Below, in pieces: positions 1 through 9,114 of a DNA stretch of 64,000 bases. The DNA is from Leptospira ellinghausenii. GTDB lineage: Bacteria > Spirochaetota > Leptospiria > Leptospirales > Leptospiraceae. The stretch covers positions 372,001 through 436,000 of the forward strand of contig NZ_BFAZ01000009.1 of NCBI RefSeq assembly GCF_003114815.1. Reading direction: 5' to 3'. The position numbers and the translations under genes are program-made. Within the stretch, counting starts at the first letter, position 1, and the number at the start of each line of letters is the position of its first letter. Below the pieces are notes generated by a model. It saw only the letters and a program-made list of their open reading frames with translations. It made no database searches and was not told where the DNA came from.

Positions 1-45
1 AGAAAAAACCTTGCCTAAAGTTTGTAAAAATCCATCCTTTCCGAT

Positions 46-1029
46 ATGCCTCTTACAAAAAAAGAAATTCTCTTTTGTATTCTCAATGGATTTCTCATTG
101 GAATTGCCAATTTAATCCCTGGTGTATCTGGTGGAACCTTTGCACTTATCTTGGGTTTGTATGACAGACTCATCACTGCCATCACTTCCTTAAATTTGGA
201 AACCATCAAAGTTTCCCTTTCCCTACTTGTAGGTTTTTGGAAAGAAGGTGTGAGAGATCGTTTTGCATTGGAAATGAAACGAATCGATTTTTGGTTTTTA
301 GTATTCCTTGGTTTTGGACTTTTACTTTCCGTAATCTCTGGAGCAAAACTGATCCAATTCTTATTACAAAACTACCCACAAGCAACTCTTGCTCTTTTCA
401 TAGGCCTTATCATTCCATCACTAGTTGTACCATACAAACTCATTGAAAAACATAGTTTTGTCGTTTGGCTATTTTTAGTCCCAGGAATTCTATTAACCAT
501 CGTTCCCAGTTTTTTTATGGGAGAAAACACCGGATCCGAAAATCCAATTTTTGCATTTGCCACTGGGATGATTGCCATTTCAGCGATGATCCTTCCTGGA
601 ATTTCCGGATCATACATAATGCTCGTGTTAGGTGAATATCAAATTGTCATTGGTAAACTTTCTACCATCTTAGAACCAGGTTCGATTCTATTTTTAGGTG
701 CGTTTGGGGTTGGATGTTTACTTGGACTATTGATTTTCACACATATTGTAAAATGGTTATTTGTGAAATACAAATCACATACAATGACATTTTTACTTGG
801 TCTGATTCTCGGATCCTTTTTTATCCTTTGGCCATTTAAGGATTATGCAAATGGACAGGCAATTGTTGGTAGATCAGGTGAAGTCAAACGTGATATCCAA
901 ATCGCAACTGCCAAAAACATACTCCCAAAAGATTTTGAAGAAGCACAAATCCCACTCGCCTCACTTGTATTTGGTTTGGTATTGGGTTTGGGACTCAATC
1001 GATTGGAGTCGTTACAAGAGAAGAAGTAG
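46..1029 (+). CDS. DUF368 / PopT-type undecaprenyl-phosphate translocase
   Basis: This is a 327-residue polytopic inner-membrane protein. Near the N-terminus (about residues 15-35) it carries the family signature GIANLIPGVSGGTFALILG. A second copy of the same glycine/proline-rich pattern lies near residue 180 (ILPGISGSYIMLVLG), giving the inverted-repeat look of DUF368 proteins. Members of this family (PopT) have been shown to return undecaprenyl phosphate across the inner membrane for envelope polymer synthesis; assigning that role here is inference from family. About eight hydrophobic segments can be seen. Its 3' end overlaps the convergent ammonia-lyase gene by 35 bp. The upstream region is cut by the window edge, so promoter and operon partners cannot be judged. 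Confidence 0.88.
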   Translation: MPLTKKEILFCILNGFLIGIANLIPGVSGGTFALILGLYDRLITAITSLNLETIKVSLSLLVGFWKEGVRDRFALEMKRIDFWFLVFLGFGLLLSVISGAKLIQFLLQNYPQATLALFIGLIIPSLVVPYKLIEKHSFVVWLFLVPGILLTIVPSFFMGENTGSENPIFAFATGMIAISAMILPGISGSYIMLVLGEYQIVIGKLSTILEPGSILFLGAFGVGCLLGLLIFTHIVKWLFVKYKSHTMTFLLGLILGSFFILWPFKDYANGQAIVGRSGEVKRDIQIATAKNILPKDFEEAQIPLASLVFGLVLGLGLNRLESLQEKK

Positions 1030-2518
1030 TATTTCGGATTCGTTCCACCAAAGTCTGGATTTCAAAATCCAGACTTCTGTCTTTTTCCATCGTCTGCATT
1101 CCAGAAAACAATTCAAAATTTGGCACGAGATCTTTACGTTTTGCAAACAAAGACGTTTGGTACACTGCATAACCAAAAATCGCTAAAAGTTTCGTTGCAC
1201 TTAACACAGTCCTACGATTTCGTAAAACAGAGATCGCTCCCATGGGAACGATGTCTTGGTTATTACCATTGGTTGGGATTGATTGTACTGACCCCGGCAT
1301 ACTATCTCTTCGTACTTCTGCTGTTAGATGAGCTGACATCAAACCTAGTCCAGACAATCCAGCGTAGGTCCCAGGTTTTGCAGACAACATCAAAGGAAAT
1401 TCATCGTTTTCTTTTGGTTCCATCAAATAATTCAAAAAACGATCCATCCATGTAAACCAAACTGCCATGGCATTTTGCAAACGATCTGCTGCAAAACTAA
1501 CTTGAGAGGCATAAAACCCTCCTCCTTCTGCAAATCGAAACTCTGTTTGATCATTTTCAGAAGTGGGTATTAAAACAGGATTATCAGACAAAGAATTTAA
1601 CTCTTGTTCAACGATTCTTATAATCGATTCCAATTCATCCCAAATGGAACCTAAAATTTGAGGGATACATCGAACTGAATAAATGTCTTGGATTCGTTTT
1701 CCTTCCACTTTCCGTTTTGGATTTTGGGAAACAATGGGATGGAGTAAACTAGATAGGAACTTCGGTCCAAAGAATTGTTTGTGTTTGTGGTATTCTGGAT
1801 GGAAGGCATCAGGGAAAACAGAATGGTAATGGAAGAGGTATTGTAAAATCTCAATGGTTAACAAAAACAAATTCCGAAATTCCATCACTTGGGTACCAAG
1901 TAAGGCTGTGGTAAAACTTGTCCCATTGGTAAGTGAGATTGCTTCTTTGGGATGTGGGGTCCAGGGAAGGCCTATGATTTCTGATCGTTTTCCATTTAAC
2001 TTTGTGGGACCTAACTCTTTTCCTTTGCCAGTGAATCCTGATTCGCCGAGAAGTGCCAATGGAATATAACTGAGAGGAATTAAATCTCCCGAAGCAGAGA
2101 GAGAACCTCTTTCCGGTATGATGGGAATACAATCCAAGTCGAGAAGTTGGTTTAAAATTTCTAAAGTTTCATACCGAATCCCGGAACCTCCGAGAGACAA
2201 ACTATATAACCTTGCTGCCAGTACGACCCTTGCTTCTTTGTGGTTTAAATGAGAATGAGGAGTTCCATCACCAGTTAACACTGGCTCTACTGTCAAATGA
2301 TAGATCAGTGATTTTTGAATGAGTTCCAATTCATCATTGGAAGTGAATGCATGTGGACCAAATCCTGTGTGAATGCCATAAATGAGTTTCTCTTTGGAAG
2401 AGGACAGAATGGATTCGAGTGTTTTGCGTTCTGTTTCTAATCTTTCCTTCTTTTCTGAAAGATGTGAAAACGAACCAGAGTGTGCTAATGAATATAAATC
2501 AGATAATTGGAGAAACAT
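995..2518 (-). CDS. MIO-type amino acid ammonia-lyase (histidine/tyrosine ammonia-lyase family)
   Basis: This 507-residue enzyme non-oxidatively eliminates ammonia from an aromatic amino acid, usually histidine to urocanate. The MIO cofactor triad Ala-Ser-Gly sits at about residues 142-144 in GSLSASGDLIPLSYI, and the catalytic tyrosine loop YGIHTGFG is at 47-54. The substrate-selectivity position reads His74-Leu75 (IYHLTV). A His-Leu pair is typical of tyrosine ammonia-lyases, while classical HutH has Ser-His, so the substrate is open. No other hut genes are nearby. I chose the ATG at 2518; an in-frame GTG at 2533 lies inside the terminator hairpin of the preceding gene and is unlikely. The 3' end overlaps the convergent DUF368 gene. 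Confidence 0.88.
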   Translation of the reverse strand: MFLQLSDLYSLAHSGSFSHLSEKKERLETERKTLESILSSSKEKLIYGIHTGFGPHAFTSNDELELIQKSLIYHLTVEPVLTGDGTPHSHLNHKEARVVLAARLYSLSLGGSGIRYETLEILNQLLDLDCIPIIPERGSLSASGDLIPLSYIPLALLGESGFTGKGKELGPTKLNGKRSEIIGLPWTPHPKEAISLTNGTSFTTALLGTQVMEFRNLFLLTIEILQYLFHYHSVFPDAFHPEYHKHKQFFGPKFLSSLLHPIVSQNPKRKVEGKRIQDIYSVRCIPQILGSIWDELESIIRIVEQELNSLSDNPVLIPTSENDQTEFRFAEGGGFYASQVSFAADRLQNAMAVWFTWMDRFLNYLMEPKENDEFPLMLSAKPGTYAGLSGLGLMSAHLTAEVRRDSMPGSVQSIPTNGNNQDIVPMGAISVLRNRRTVLSATKLLAIFGYAVYQTSLFAKRKDLVPNFELFSGMQTMEKDRSLDFEIQTLVERIRNTTSSLVTTPID

Positions 2519-2528
2519 GAAATGATGG

Positions 2529-2555
2529 AACACCAGGGAGATAATCCCTGGTGTT
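2529..2555 (-). terminator. Hairpin terminator after the NhaD-type antiporter gene
   Basis: A perfect 11-bp inverted repeat (AACACCAGGGA / TCCCTGGTGTT) with a 5-base loop starts 9 bp after the antiporter stop codon. The T-tract after it is weak (ATTTC), so it may be an RNA 3'-end stabiliser as much as an intrinsic terminator. It ends about 10 bp before the ATG of the ammonia-lyase gene. Confidence 0.6.
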
Positions 2556-2563
2556 GTTACAAC

Positions 2564-4039
2564 TTAGACGAAGAAAATAAAAGTGAGGAGGATAAAAACA
2601 GGAACTAAAATTCCCATCGAATATGCTAAATACCCACCAAAGGAAGGCATCTTCACTTTGTTTTCTTCTGCAACTGACTTCACCATAAAGTTAGGAGCAT
2701 TACCAATGTACGTATTGGCACCCATAAACACAGCACCGACAGAGATTGCTTTTAAGATCTCTTCTGCTTGGACGTTTCCAATGAATTGGCCAAGGGTGAG
2801 AGGAGCAGATCCTGCTGGTGTGAGAAGACCCGATGCAAGTGATCCAAACGTTAGGTATGTAGGAGCATTGTCTAACACAGAAGAAAATGCACCAGTTGCC
2901 CAGAAAAATTGCCAATTTTCAGTGATCCCAAGTTCTTTTCCATGTGCTTCGAGTAAGACAAGAGCAGGGATCATGGTGATAAAAATTCCAATGAAAAGAT
3001 AGGCAACTTCTTGGATGGGGTGAAGCGTAAAGTTATTAAACTTTCGATTCTCTTCTTTTGAAGTGAGTTTGGATAAACCAATCAAAATGATGAGGACTGC
3101 TTCACGAATGAATCCAAGTGTTGGAGTTTCGTTGATTTGCGGAATGTAGTTACTGTTTAAAAAAGCAACTGCTAAGATCACACCGAGTAACCAAATGAAG
3201 TTGACTTGCCCACCGATGGAAAATGGAGTTGCGAGTTTATCATCACGTTTGATATCTTTTTTGGTTTCTTTTTTGTATGCCATTGTATCCCAAACAAAAT
3301 AAACAGTGAGTAAGATTGCAACTGCAACTAACATCTCGGGCAACAACTTAAATGTCCAAGTGAATGGAACACCTTTGAGGTAACCTAAAAACAATGGAGG
3401 ATCTCCAAGTGGAGTTAAGGAACCACCAATATTGGAAACAAGGAAAATAAAAAACACAACAGTATGGACAACATGTTTTCTTTCGCTATTTGTTTTTAAC
3501 AAAGGGCGGATAAGTAACATCGATGCTCCCGTTGTTCCAATAAAAGATGCAAGTGTAGCACCAATTAAGAGATACAAAGTGTTATTCAATGGCGTGGCAT
3601 GGATATCACCTTTAATCACAATCCCACCGGAGATATAAAACAAGGAACCGAGTAAAATGATAAAGGGGATATAATCAAAGAATACAGTGTGCACTATGTT
3701 ATGGCTATACCCATAAACAAGTAATACAACAAAAGAGATTGCTCCAAGCCCAACAGCTAAAATGAGTTTGTTATTATTATCTTCCCACCAATGCGCTGTT
3801 TTGTGAGAGGCAACAGGCAATATCGCAATGGAAAGGAGAATTGCCACAAAAGGAAGTACTGTCCAATACGGGAGTTCTTCGTGAACGGATTCACCATGGG
3901 AGGAATGCCCAGTTTCCTCTTGTGTTGTTGTCTCGGTTGGAACCGGAGTTGGTTCTTCGGCAAATATCCCGAAAGTTGTCACAGACAAACATACCAGGAA
4001 AACCATCAATGTGAGAAGCTTCTTCAACGTGCTCACCAT
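2564..4039 (-). CDS. NhaD-type Na+/H+ antiporter (ion transporter superfamily)
   Basis: This 491-residue inner-membrane transporter begins with a cleavable-looking signal segment, then a Pro/Thr/Glu/His-rich periplasmic stretch (residues about 28-55), followed by about twelve membrane helices. Patterns typical of the NhaD/ArsB ion transporter superfamily include ASFIGTTGASMLLIRPLL, NIGGSLTPLGDPPLFLGYLK and, near the C-terminus, SVLDNAPTYLTF and GANTYIGNAPNFMVKSVAEE. The family exchanges Na+ (or Li+) for protons; the ion here is inferred. The gene is followed by a hairpin and then the ammonia-lyase gene in the same direction. It starts 46 bp after the hydrolase gene stop codon, so the two could be co-transcribed. 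Confidence 0.85.
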   Translation of the reverse strand: MVSTLKKLLTLMVFLVCLSVTTFGIFAEEPTPVPTETTTQEETGHSSHGESVHEELPYWTVLPFVAILLSIAILPVASHKTAHWWEDNNNKLILAVGLGAISFVVLLVYGYSHNIVHTVFFDYIPFIILLGSLFYISGGIVIKGDIHATPLNNTLYLLIGATLASFIGTTGASMLLIRPLLKTNSERKHVVHTVVFFIFLVSNIGGSLTPLGDPPLFLGYLKGVPFTWTFKLLPEMLVAVAILLTVYFVWDTMAYKKETKKDIKRDDKLATPFSIGGQVNFIWLLGVILAVAFLNSNYIPQINETPTLGFIREAVLIILIGLSKLTSKEENRKFNNFTLHPIQEVAYLFIGIFITMIPALVLLEAHGKELGITENWQFFWATGAFSSVLDNAPTYLTFGSLASGLLTPAGSAPLTLGQFIGNVQAEEILKAISVGAVFMGANTYIGNAPNFMVKSVAEENKVKMPSFGGYLAYSMGILVPVFILLTFIFFV

Positions 4040-4085
4040 CCTATTTTTTTTAGGACAGCATACCCGAAAGAGAAATCACTTGGAA

Positions 4086-5123
4086 CTAAAAAAAGCGTGA
4101 TTCTCCAATTTTTAAAGGAACCAATGCCGATTCGGAGATTCCCGATTGTTTCAGTGCTTCTTTTGTGCGGGGCACAGGAGAATCAAGAGGTTCGTCAGAT
4201 AAAACAAAGGTCATATAATGCATGGGAACTAGGTATTTTGCCTTTAGGTCTAGAAAACTGAGAACTGCCTGGTTTGGATCAATGTGGACAGGTTCCATAA
4301 GCCATCGTGGTTCTGTGGCACCGATGGGTAAAATGGCAATGTCAATGGGGCCAAAATGGTTCGCAATATCTTTAAAATGAGTGTAATAGCCAGTATCACC
4401 TGCAAAATAAACTTTTTCTTTTACACCAACGAGCATAAAACTCCCCCATAAAGTTTCATCACGGTCAAAAAGACTTCTTCCACTGAAATGTTGTGTCGGA
4501 GTGAAAGTGAGTTTTAGCGAACGAAATGTTACTTCTTCCCACCAATCCATTTCTTTTACATGTTTCAGTCCAGCAGCTAACAATAATTTCCGATTCCCAA
4601 GTCCAGTGAGAACCATAGGATGGAAAGTTTCTTCTAAGATTTTTAAAGTGGGGATGTCAGTATGATCATAATGATTGTGAGATAAAATGATGATATCGAT
4701 TTTAGGTAAATTTGTGATCGAGATTCCAGGTGGAGTGTATCGTTTTGGACCAGCAAAACTGAGTGGAGAACATCTTTCACTCCAGATAGGATCTGTGAGG
4801 ATATTCACTCCATCAATTTGGACAAGAGTTGTTGCATGTCCAACCCAAGTCACAGATAGTTTGGATTGATTCTTTTGTAAGAGACTACCATCATTTTTTA
4901 GAATGGGAAACTCTGGATAAGTTTTTGCGTCCAAACTGTACGGTAAAAAAAAACGATCCCATTGCCATGCAAAAACATCCCAAAAACCTTTTCGTTTGAA
5001 TTCTGGATTTGGGTTTTGGAATCCAGATTCGGCATGGTGTGTTTTTAGGATTTTGGAATCAGCAAGGATGTTTGTCGACAATCCAAATGACAAAAGAAGG
5101 GAGATTACGGTTTTCCATTTCAC
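4086..5123 (-). CDS. Metallo-beta-lactamase-fold hydrolase (NAPE-PLD/UlaG-like), exported
   Basis: The metal-binding motif HxHxDH appears as LSHNHYDHTD, after the typical strand WVGHATTLVQIDGVNILTDP. Further ligand segments are FAGDTGYYTHF and a late MHYMTF histidine. This order fits the COG2220 group of MBL-fold proteins, which includes N-acylphosphatidylethanolamine phospholipase D and UlaG. The substrate is unknown; phospholipid-like substrates are possible but not shown. I use the GTG at 5123 because it gives a standard signal peptide (VKWKTVISLLLSFGLSTNILA); an upstream in-frame TTG at 5147 would add eight residues. The gene precedes the antiporter gene on the same strand. Confidence 0.8.
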   Translation of the reverse strand: MKWKTVISLLLSFGLSTNILADSKILKTHHAESGFQNPNPEFKRKGFWDVFAWQWDRFFLPYSLDAKTYPEFPILKNDGSLLQKNQSKLSVTWVGHATTLVQIDGVNILTDPIWSERCSPLSFAGPKRYTPPGISITNLPKIDIIILSHNHYDHTDIPTLKILEETFHPMVLTGLGNRKLLLAAGLKHVKEMDWWEEVTFRSLKLTFTPTQHFSGRSLFDRDETLWGSFMLVGVKEKVYFAGDTGYYTHFKDIANHFGPIDIAILPIGATEPRWLMEPVHIDPNQAVLSFLDLKAKYLVPMHYMTFVLSDEPLDSPVPRTKEALKQSGISESALVPLKIGESRFF

Positions 5124-5209
5124 GAATTTTAGACTGTAAGAAAGCAAAAAAGGAAAGTCTCATTTTTCGATTGCCTTTTTCTGAATCCAAAACAAAATCT
5201 CATACTACA

Positions 5210-5611
5210 ATGTATCGATTTGACGAAACAAAAAATTTGTTCATCGCCTATGCAAAATGGAGAGATGCAGTCGATCGTACGGAAGGAAACGAAACTGTTT
5301 TTGGTTCCAATGCCGAAATTTCGGAAATTGCTAGGGACCTCAGGGAAGATGCTGAGTTCGAATTACGAATTCTCATACAAGATTTAAAAAAACAAAATCC
5401 AGCAGCAATCAAAGAATGGGTTGAGCTCACCAAACAGTTCTTAAATGAACCAGGATTAGGAGTTTCAGAAGAACAGATGCAATTGCGAAAACAAATCGCA
5501 AGGGATTGGAAATATTCTCGTTCACCACTAGGTATCTCTGTTCGTTACCCCCACCCATCTCAGTATTGGGGCAGTGGGATAGGAGTTCTTGGTCCAGATT
5601 TGGACTGGTAA
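5210..5611 (+). CDS. Hypothetical protein (133 aa)
   Basis: I do not recognise this family. The product is a 133-residue soluble, charged protein with predicted helices (for example EIARDLREDAEFELRILIQDL) and a C-terminal part ending in a Gly/Pro-rich tail (HPSQYWGSGIGVLG). There is no signal peptide or membrane segment. I use the ATG at 5210, since the longer frame starting at 5009 would overlap the divergently transcribed hydrolase gene. The next gene starts 28 bp downstream in the same direction. Confidence 0.6.
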   Translation: MYRFDETKNLFIAYAKWRDAVDRTEGNETVFGSNAEISEIARDLREDAEFELRILIQDLKKQNPAAIKEWVELTKQFLNEPGLGVSEEQMQLRKQIARDWKYSRSPLGISVRYPHPSQYWGSGIGVLGPDLDW

Positions 5612-5639
5612 AACTGCTGGTGTTTCCAATTCTTAGATT

Positions 5640-6416
5640 ATGGATTCCTTATTTTTCTTTTTCTCAAAAGTACTTACCATATTTCTTTACCCCTTACCCG
5701 TATTTTTCCTCCTTTGTTTGTATCTATTGTTTCGCATCAAACCAAAGAAAACGAAGTTTCTTTTTTTCCTCATTTGTTTGTTTTTATATCTCACTTCCAG
5801 TTCTTATGTTGCCAATTCACTTGTATCCAGTTTAGAAAAAGAATACCCCCCTATTTCCATCCAGGATACTCCCAATGCGGATGTAGCCATTGTTCTTGGC
5901 GGAATGATCCAAACCATTTCTTCTGTGAAGGCAAGGCCTGAACTCACAGATTCTGCAGACCGGATCACAGATGCTGTTCGTCTTTACAAAGCTGGCAAAA
6001 TCAAAAAAATCCTTTTTACTGGTGGGTCTGGCTTGTTATTGTCTGACGAATTTCGAGAGGCAAACTTAGCCAAATCATTGTTAATCGATTTAGGTGTAAA
6101 AGAATCCGATATCTTATTAGAAAACAATTCCAGAAATACATATGAAAATGCAGTTGAAACGAAAAAAATCGTGGAGAAATTAAATTTTAAAACCTATATC
6201 CTTGTCACATCAGCCTTTCATATGAAACGAGCATCTGGTTGTTTCCAAAAACAAAATTTAAATGTGTTCCTCTTCCCAACTGATTATAGATCCTTTCAAA
6301 TGGATTCTGGTGCATTTGAATTGTTTGTGCCATCAGCTGGTTATCTTGATACTACCACATTTGCGATCAAGGAATGGGTTGGGTATTTTGTTTACCGTGC
6401 CAAATCCTACCTTTAA
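5640..6416 (+). CDS. YdcF/SanA/ElyC-family envelope protein (DUF218)
   Basis: This 258-residue protein has two N-terminal membrane helices (about residues 5-30 and 38-58) and then a DUF218 domain outside the membrane. Family landmarks are the strand ADVAIVLGGM, the segment DRITDAVRLYKAGKIKKILF followed by TGGSG, the motif ENNSRNTYENA and the late LVTSAFHMKRA with its conserved histidine. ElyC/SanA relatives affect cell-envelope precursor homeostasis and vancomycin barrier function; the biochemical activity is not settled. It sits directly upstream of the cytochrome c maturation genes but is about 100 bp away, so a shared function is not implied. Confidence 0.85.
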   Translation: MDSLFFFFSKVLTIFLYPLPVFFLLCLYLLFRIKPKKTKFLFFLICLFLYLTSSSYVANSLVSSLEKEYPPISIQDTPNADVAIVLGGMIQTISSVKARPELTDSADRITDAVRLYKAGKIKKILFTGGSGLLLSDEFREANLAKSLLIDLGVKESDILLENNSRNTYENAVETKKIVEKLNFKTYILVTSAFHMKRASGCFQKQNLNVFLFPTDYRSFQMDSGAFELFVPSAGYLDTTTFAIKEWVGYFVYRAKSYL

Positions 6417-6517
6417 ATCAGGTTTTTCAGAATGATTCATCACAACCTTTTTGTTTGACCGAAACTACCAATCAGAGAGCTTAGAGGAAAGACGTGATTT
6501 CGTCTAAAGAATGGACT

Positions 6518-6910
6518 ATGAATCGTAAGTTTTTAACCCTTTTATTCCTCATTGCAATCTCTCTTGGAGGCATTGCTTATTTTTCCTCACAAGAAACATC
6601 GTACCTTCTCCTCGATGCTTCTGAACTTGCTGCCAATCCCACAAAATACTCGGAACAAAACTTACGAGTGCGGGGATTTGTTCGTGTAGGGAGTTTGGTC
6701 CGTGAAGGGAAAAAAGCAAAATTTGATTTGGAACTCAACGACCAAATCATCCCTGTTTTTTTTACAGGAGAAACCCTTTTACCAGATGCATTTAAAGAAG
6801 GAGCAAGGGCCCGTGTAGATGGAAAATTAGAAAAGGGAGTCCTTGTTGCAAGTCACGTCGAAGCGAAATGTGCTTCCAAATATGAAGCAGGGTATGCCGA
6901 GGAAAAATGA
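6518..6910 (+). CDS. ccmE: Cytochrome c maturation haem chaperone CcmE, cysteine (CXXXY) variant
   Basis: CcmE holds haem covalently in the periplasm and hands it to CcmF for attachment to apocytochromes. This 130-residue protein has one N-terminal membrane anchor (residues 5-22) and the OB-fold pattern LRVRGFV...FTGETLLPDAFKEGARARVDGKL. The haem-binding position, normally His in HXXXY, reads Cys118-Ala-Ser-Lys-Tyr122. This CXXXY form defines the variant System I* CcmE described from archaea and some sulfate reducers. I use the ATG at 6518, just before the membrane anchor; an upstream GTG at 6494 sits in a short hairpin. The stop codon overlaps the ccmF start (ATGA). Confidence 0.9.
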   Translation: MNRKFLTLLFLIAISLGGIAYFSSQETSYLLLDASELAANPTKYSEQNLRVRGFVRVGSLVREGKKAKFDLELNDQIIPVFFTGETLLPDAFKEGARARVDGKLEKGVLVASHVEAKCASKYEAGYAEEK

Positions 6911-9114
6911 ATAATTTAGGAACCATCTTACTTTCTGCATCTCTCGCCATTTTAATTTTTTCTGCCATCCAAACCATCTACGGAATCATTTCAAAAGAAC
7001 GAAAAGCTGTGGAACTGGGCCGTTTGGCCCTCATGACAAATCCATTTGTCATTGTTTTGACCTTTGTTGTTTTACTCACTCAGCTTGTACGTTCTGATTA
7101 TAGTAACTATTATGTGGTGATGCATTCCAGCGAACACCTTCCCTTATTTTATAAAATGACATCGATTTGGTCTGGGTCATCGGGAAGTTTACTGTTTTGG
7201 AATTTGATTTTAAATGTTTTCACCTTCATCGTGTTATGGCAAACTCGTAAGTCCATTGAAGACCGAATCCCAATGATGAATCTTATCCTTGCGGTGTTAT
7301 CTGGTTTTTTTAGTTTCCTCGCTGTGTTCTATGGAGACGCCCAACCATTCCGCGAATTTGTTCCAGAAGCAGCTGCAGGAAGAGGACTCAATCCCCTGCT
7401 CCAACACTGGGCAATGATCATCCACCCTCCCATTCTTTACATTGGTTATGTGAGTATCTCCATACCATTTGCAATAGCAATGTCAGCACTTGTATCGGGA
7501 CAACTTTCAGAAGACTGGATGAAGTTCATTCGCAAATGGACTTTGTTTTCTTGGTTTTTTCTAGGAACAGGAATTTTACTCGGATCCAAATGGGCCTATG
7601 AAGAGTTAGGTTGGGGTGGGTATTGGGCATGGGATCCAGTCGAAAACGCATCGTTAATGCCATGGTTACTCACAAGTGCCTTTGTCCATTCTGTTGTTAT
7701 CCAAGAACGCCGTGGAATGTTAAAGTTTTGGAATATGTTACTTGTGATCCTTGCCTTCCACTTTAGTTTACTTGGCACATGGATCACTCGTTCAGGTGTT
7801 CTCGAAGGTCCTCATAGTTTTTCCAAATCGACAATCGGAACTCCGTTTATCGTTTATATCATCGCAAGTTTTTTGTTTTTTACAGGGTTTGTCATCTACC
7901 GAAGGAAAAACCTCACACCAGAACGAAACTTAGAAGCCATCACCTCCAAAGAAGGAAGTTTTTTATTAAACAACTTTCTTTTGGTACTATCTACCGCAGC
8001 TATTTTGTTAGGTGTCTTTTCGCCACTTCTTTATGGAAAAGAATTTAAGGCTCCTTGGTTTAATTCTTGGGGTGTTCCTGCAGGGATATTCTTATTATTA
8101 CTCATGGGTTCGGCTCCACTGCTTGCTTGGCGAAAAGGTGCTGGAGCAGTATTTTTTTCTACCTTACTCAAACCATTCCTATTTGGAATTTTGGGTGGTG
8201 GACTCTACATCCTGTTTTATTCGCAAAACTTTACAAAACCTGATTCTAAGTACGGAGATGTTTTAGCAGAAGTGTATTCTGTTCTCACAGTTGGGATTGG
8301 TGTATTTACCATTGCCGGGATCATCCAAGAATATTACCGAGGAATCAAAGCTAGGCGTGATGAACACAAAGAAGAATCTTTGTTACGAGCTGGAGTAAAC
8401 TTACTTCTTAAAAACAAAAGGAGATATGGTGGGTATTTAGTCCACTTCTCCCTTGTTCTTATTTTTATTGGTTATGCAGGGAATGCCTTTAAAATCAATA
8501 CATCGGTTCGTTTCTTTTATGAACTCCAACCGCCAACTTCAGAAGAAATCATCTACCAATCCATCGACAAAGCAATGATTGGTGGTTATCAAATTGAAGC
8601 AAACACACTCAAAATCAAACCTGTTCTTATTTCTGGACTTGGTGGGGAACCTAACATCCAGAATGTGATTGTTTCCCAAGAAGCTAGTTATGGAATTTAT
8701 CGTGGATTGGAAAAAATTGCAACACTTGATACAGAACGTAGGTTTTATCCACAGATTTCCCACCTAACGGGAGATTTCGAAACTCATATTCCAACAAGTG
8801 AACCAGCCATTCATTCCATGGCAAAAGAAGATTTTTACATCCAACTTGGTGCAATCGAAACTTCGGATCTAAAATCAGAAAACCCTGACTTACCACTGAT
8901 GTTCATGCAGTATTACTTCACACCAGGAAGTGAAACAGACAAACTCAAACTTTTCCTCAATTTCCCACGGCAAATTGTTGCAAACTTAGAAGTTTGGATC
9001 AACCCACTCGTCAAATTGATTTGGATAGGCTCCTTACTCTATTTTATGTCTGGGATCTTTTTGTTACTGCCCATTGGCGAAAGGAAAAAACAAACCAGAG
9101 GGAATCAAACATGA
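6907..9114 (+). CDS. ccmF: Cytochrome c haem lyase subunit CcmF
   Basis: CcmF is the large membrane component that attaches haem from CcmE to CXXCH motifs of exported apocytochromes c. The 735-residue protein has many membrane helices and the tryptophan-rich WWD haem-handling region (WGGYWAWDPVENASLMPW, about residues 237-254). An upstream histidine motif HPPILYIGY and the segment HFSLLGTWITRSGVLEGPHS are both characteristic. Length is slightly above usual for CcmF (about 650). It is translationally coupled to ccmE (ATGA at 6907) and to the downstream ccmH-like gene (ATGA at 9111), which indicates one operon. ccmA, ccmB and ccmC are not in this window. Confidence 0.93.
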   Translation: MNNLGTILLSASLAILIFSAIQTIYGIISKERKAVELGRLALMTNPFVIVLTFVVLLTQLVRSDYSNYYVVMHSSEHLPLFYKMTSIWSGSSGSLLFWNLILNVFTFIVLWQTRKSIEDRIPMMNLILAVLSGFFSFLAVFYGDAQPFREFVPEAAAGRGLNPLLQHWAMIIHPPILYIGYVSISIPFAIAMSALVSGQLSEDWMKFIRKWTLFSWFFLGTGILLGSKWAYEELGWGGYWAWDPVENASLMPWLLTSAFVHSVVIQERRGMLKFWNMLLVILAFHFSLLGTWITRSGVLEGPHSFSKSTIGTPFIVYIIASFLFFTGFVIYRRKNLTPERNLEAITSKEGSFLLNNFLLVLSTAAILLGVFSPLLYGKEFKAPWFNSWGVPAGIFLLLLMGSAPLLAWRKGAGAVFFSTLLKPFLFGILGGGLYILFYSQNFTKPDSKYGDVLAEVYSVLTVGIGVFTIAGIIQEYYRGIKARRDEHKEESLLRAGVNLLLKNKRRYGGYLVHFSLVLIFIGYAGNAFKINTSVRFFYELQPPTSEEIIYQSIDKAMIGGYQIEANTLKIKPVLISGLGGEPNIQNVIVSQEASYGIYRGLEKIATLDTERRFYPQISHLTGDFETHIPTSEPAIHSMAKEDFYIQLGAIETSDLKSENPDLPLMFMQYYFTPGSETDKLKLFLNFPRQIVANLEVWINPLVKLIWIGSLLYFMSGIFLLLPIGERKKQTRGNQT

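Noticed and set aside
6491..6506. Small hairpin (AGACG / CGTCT) before ccmE as a riboswitch
   Set aside because: Only a 5-bp stem with no further structure; not enough to call a regulatory RNA.
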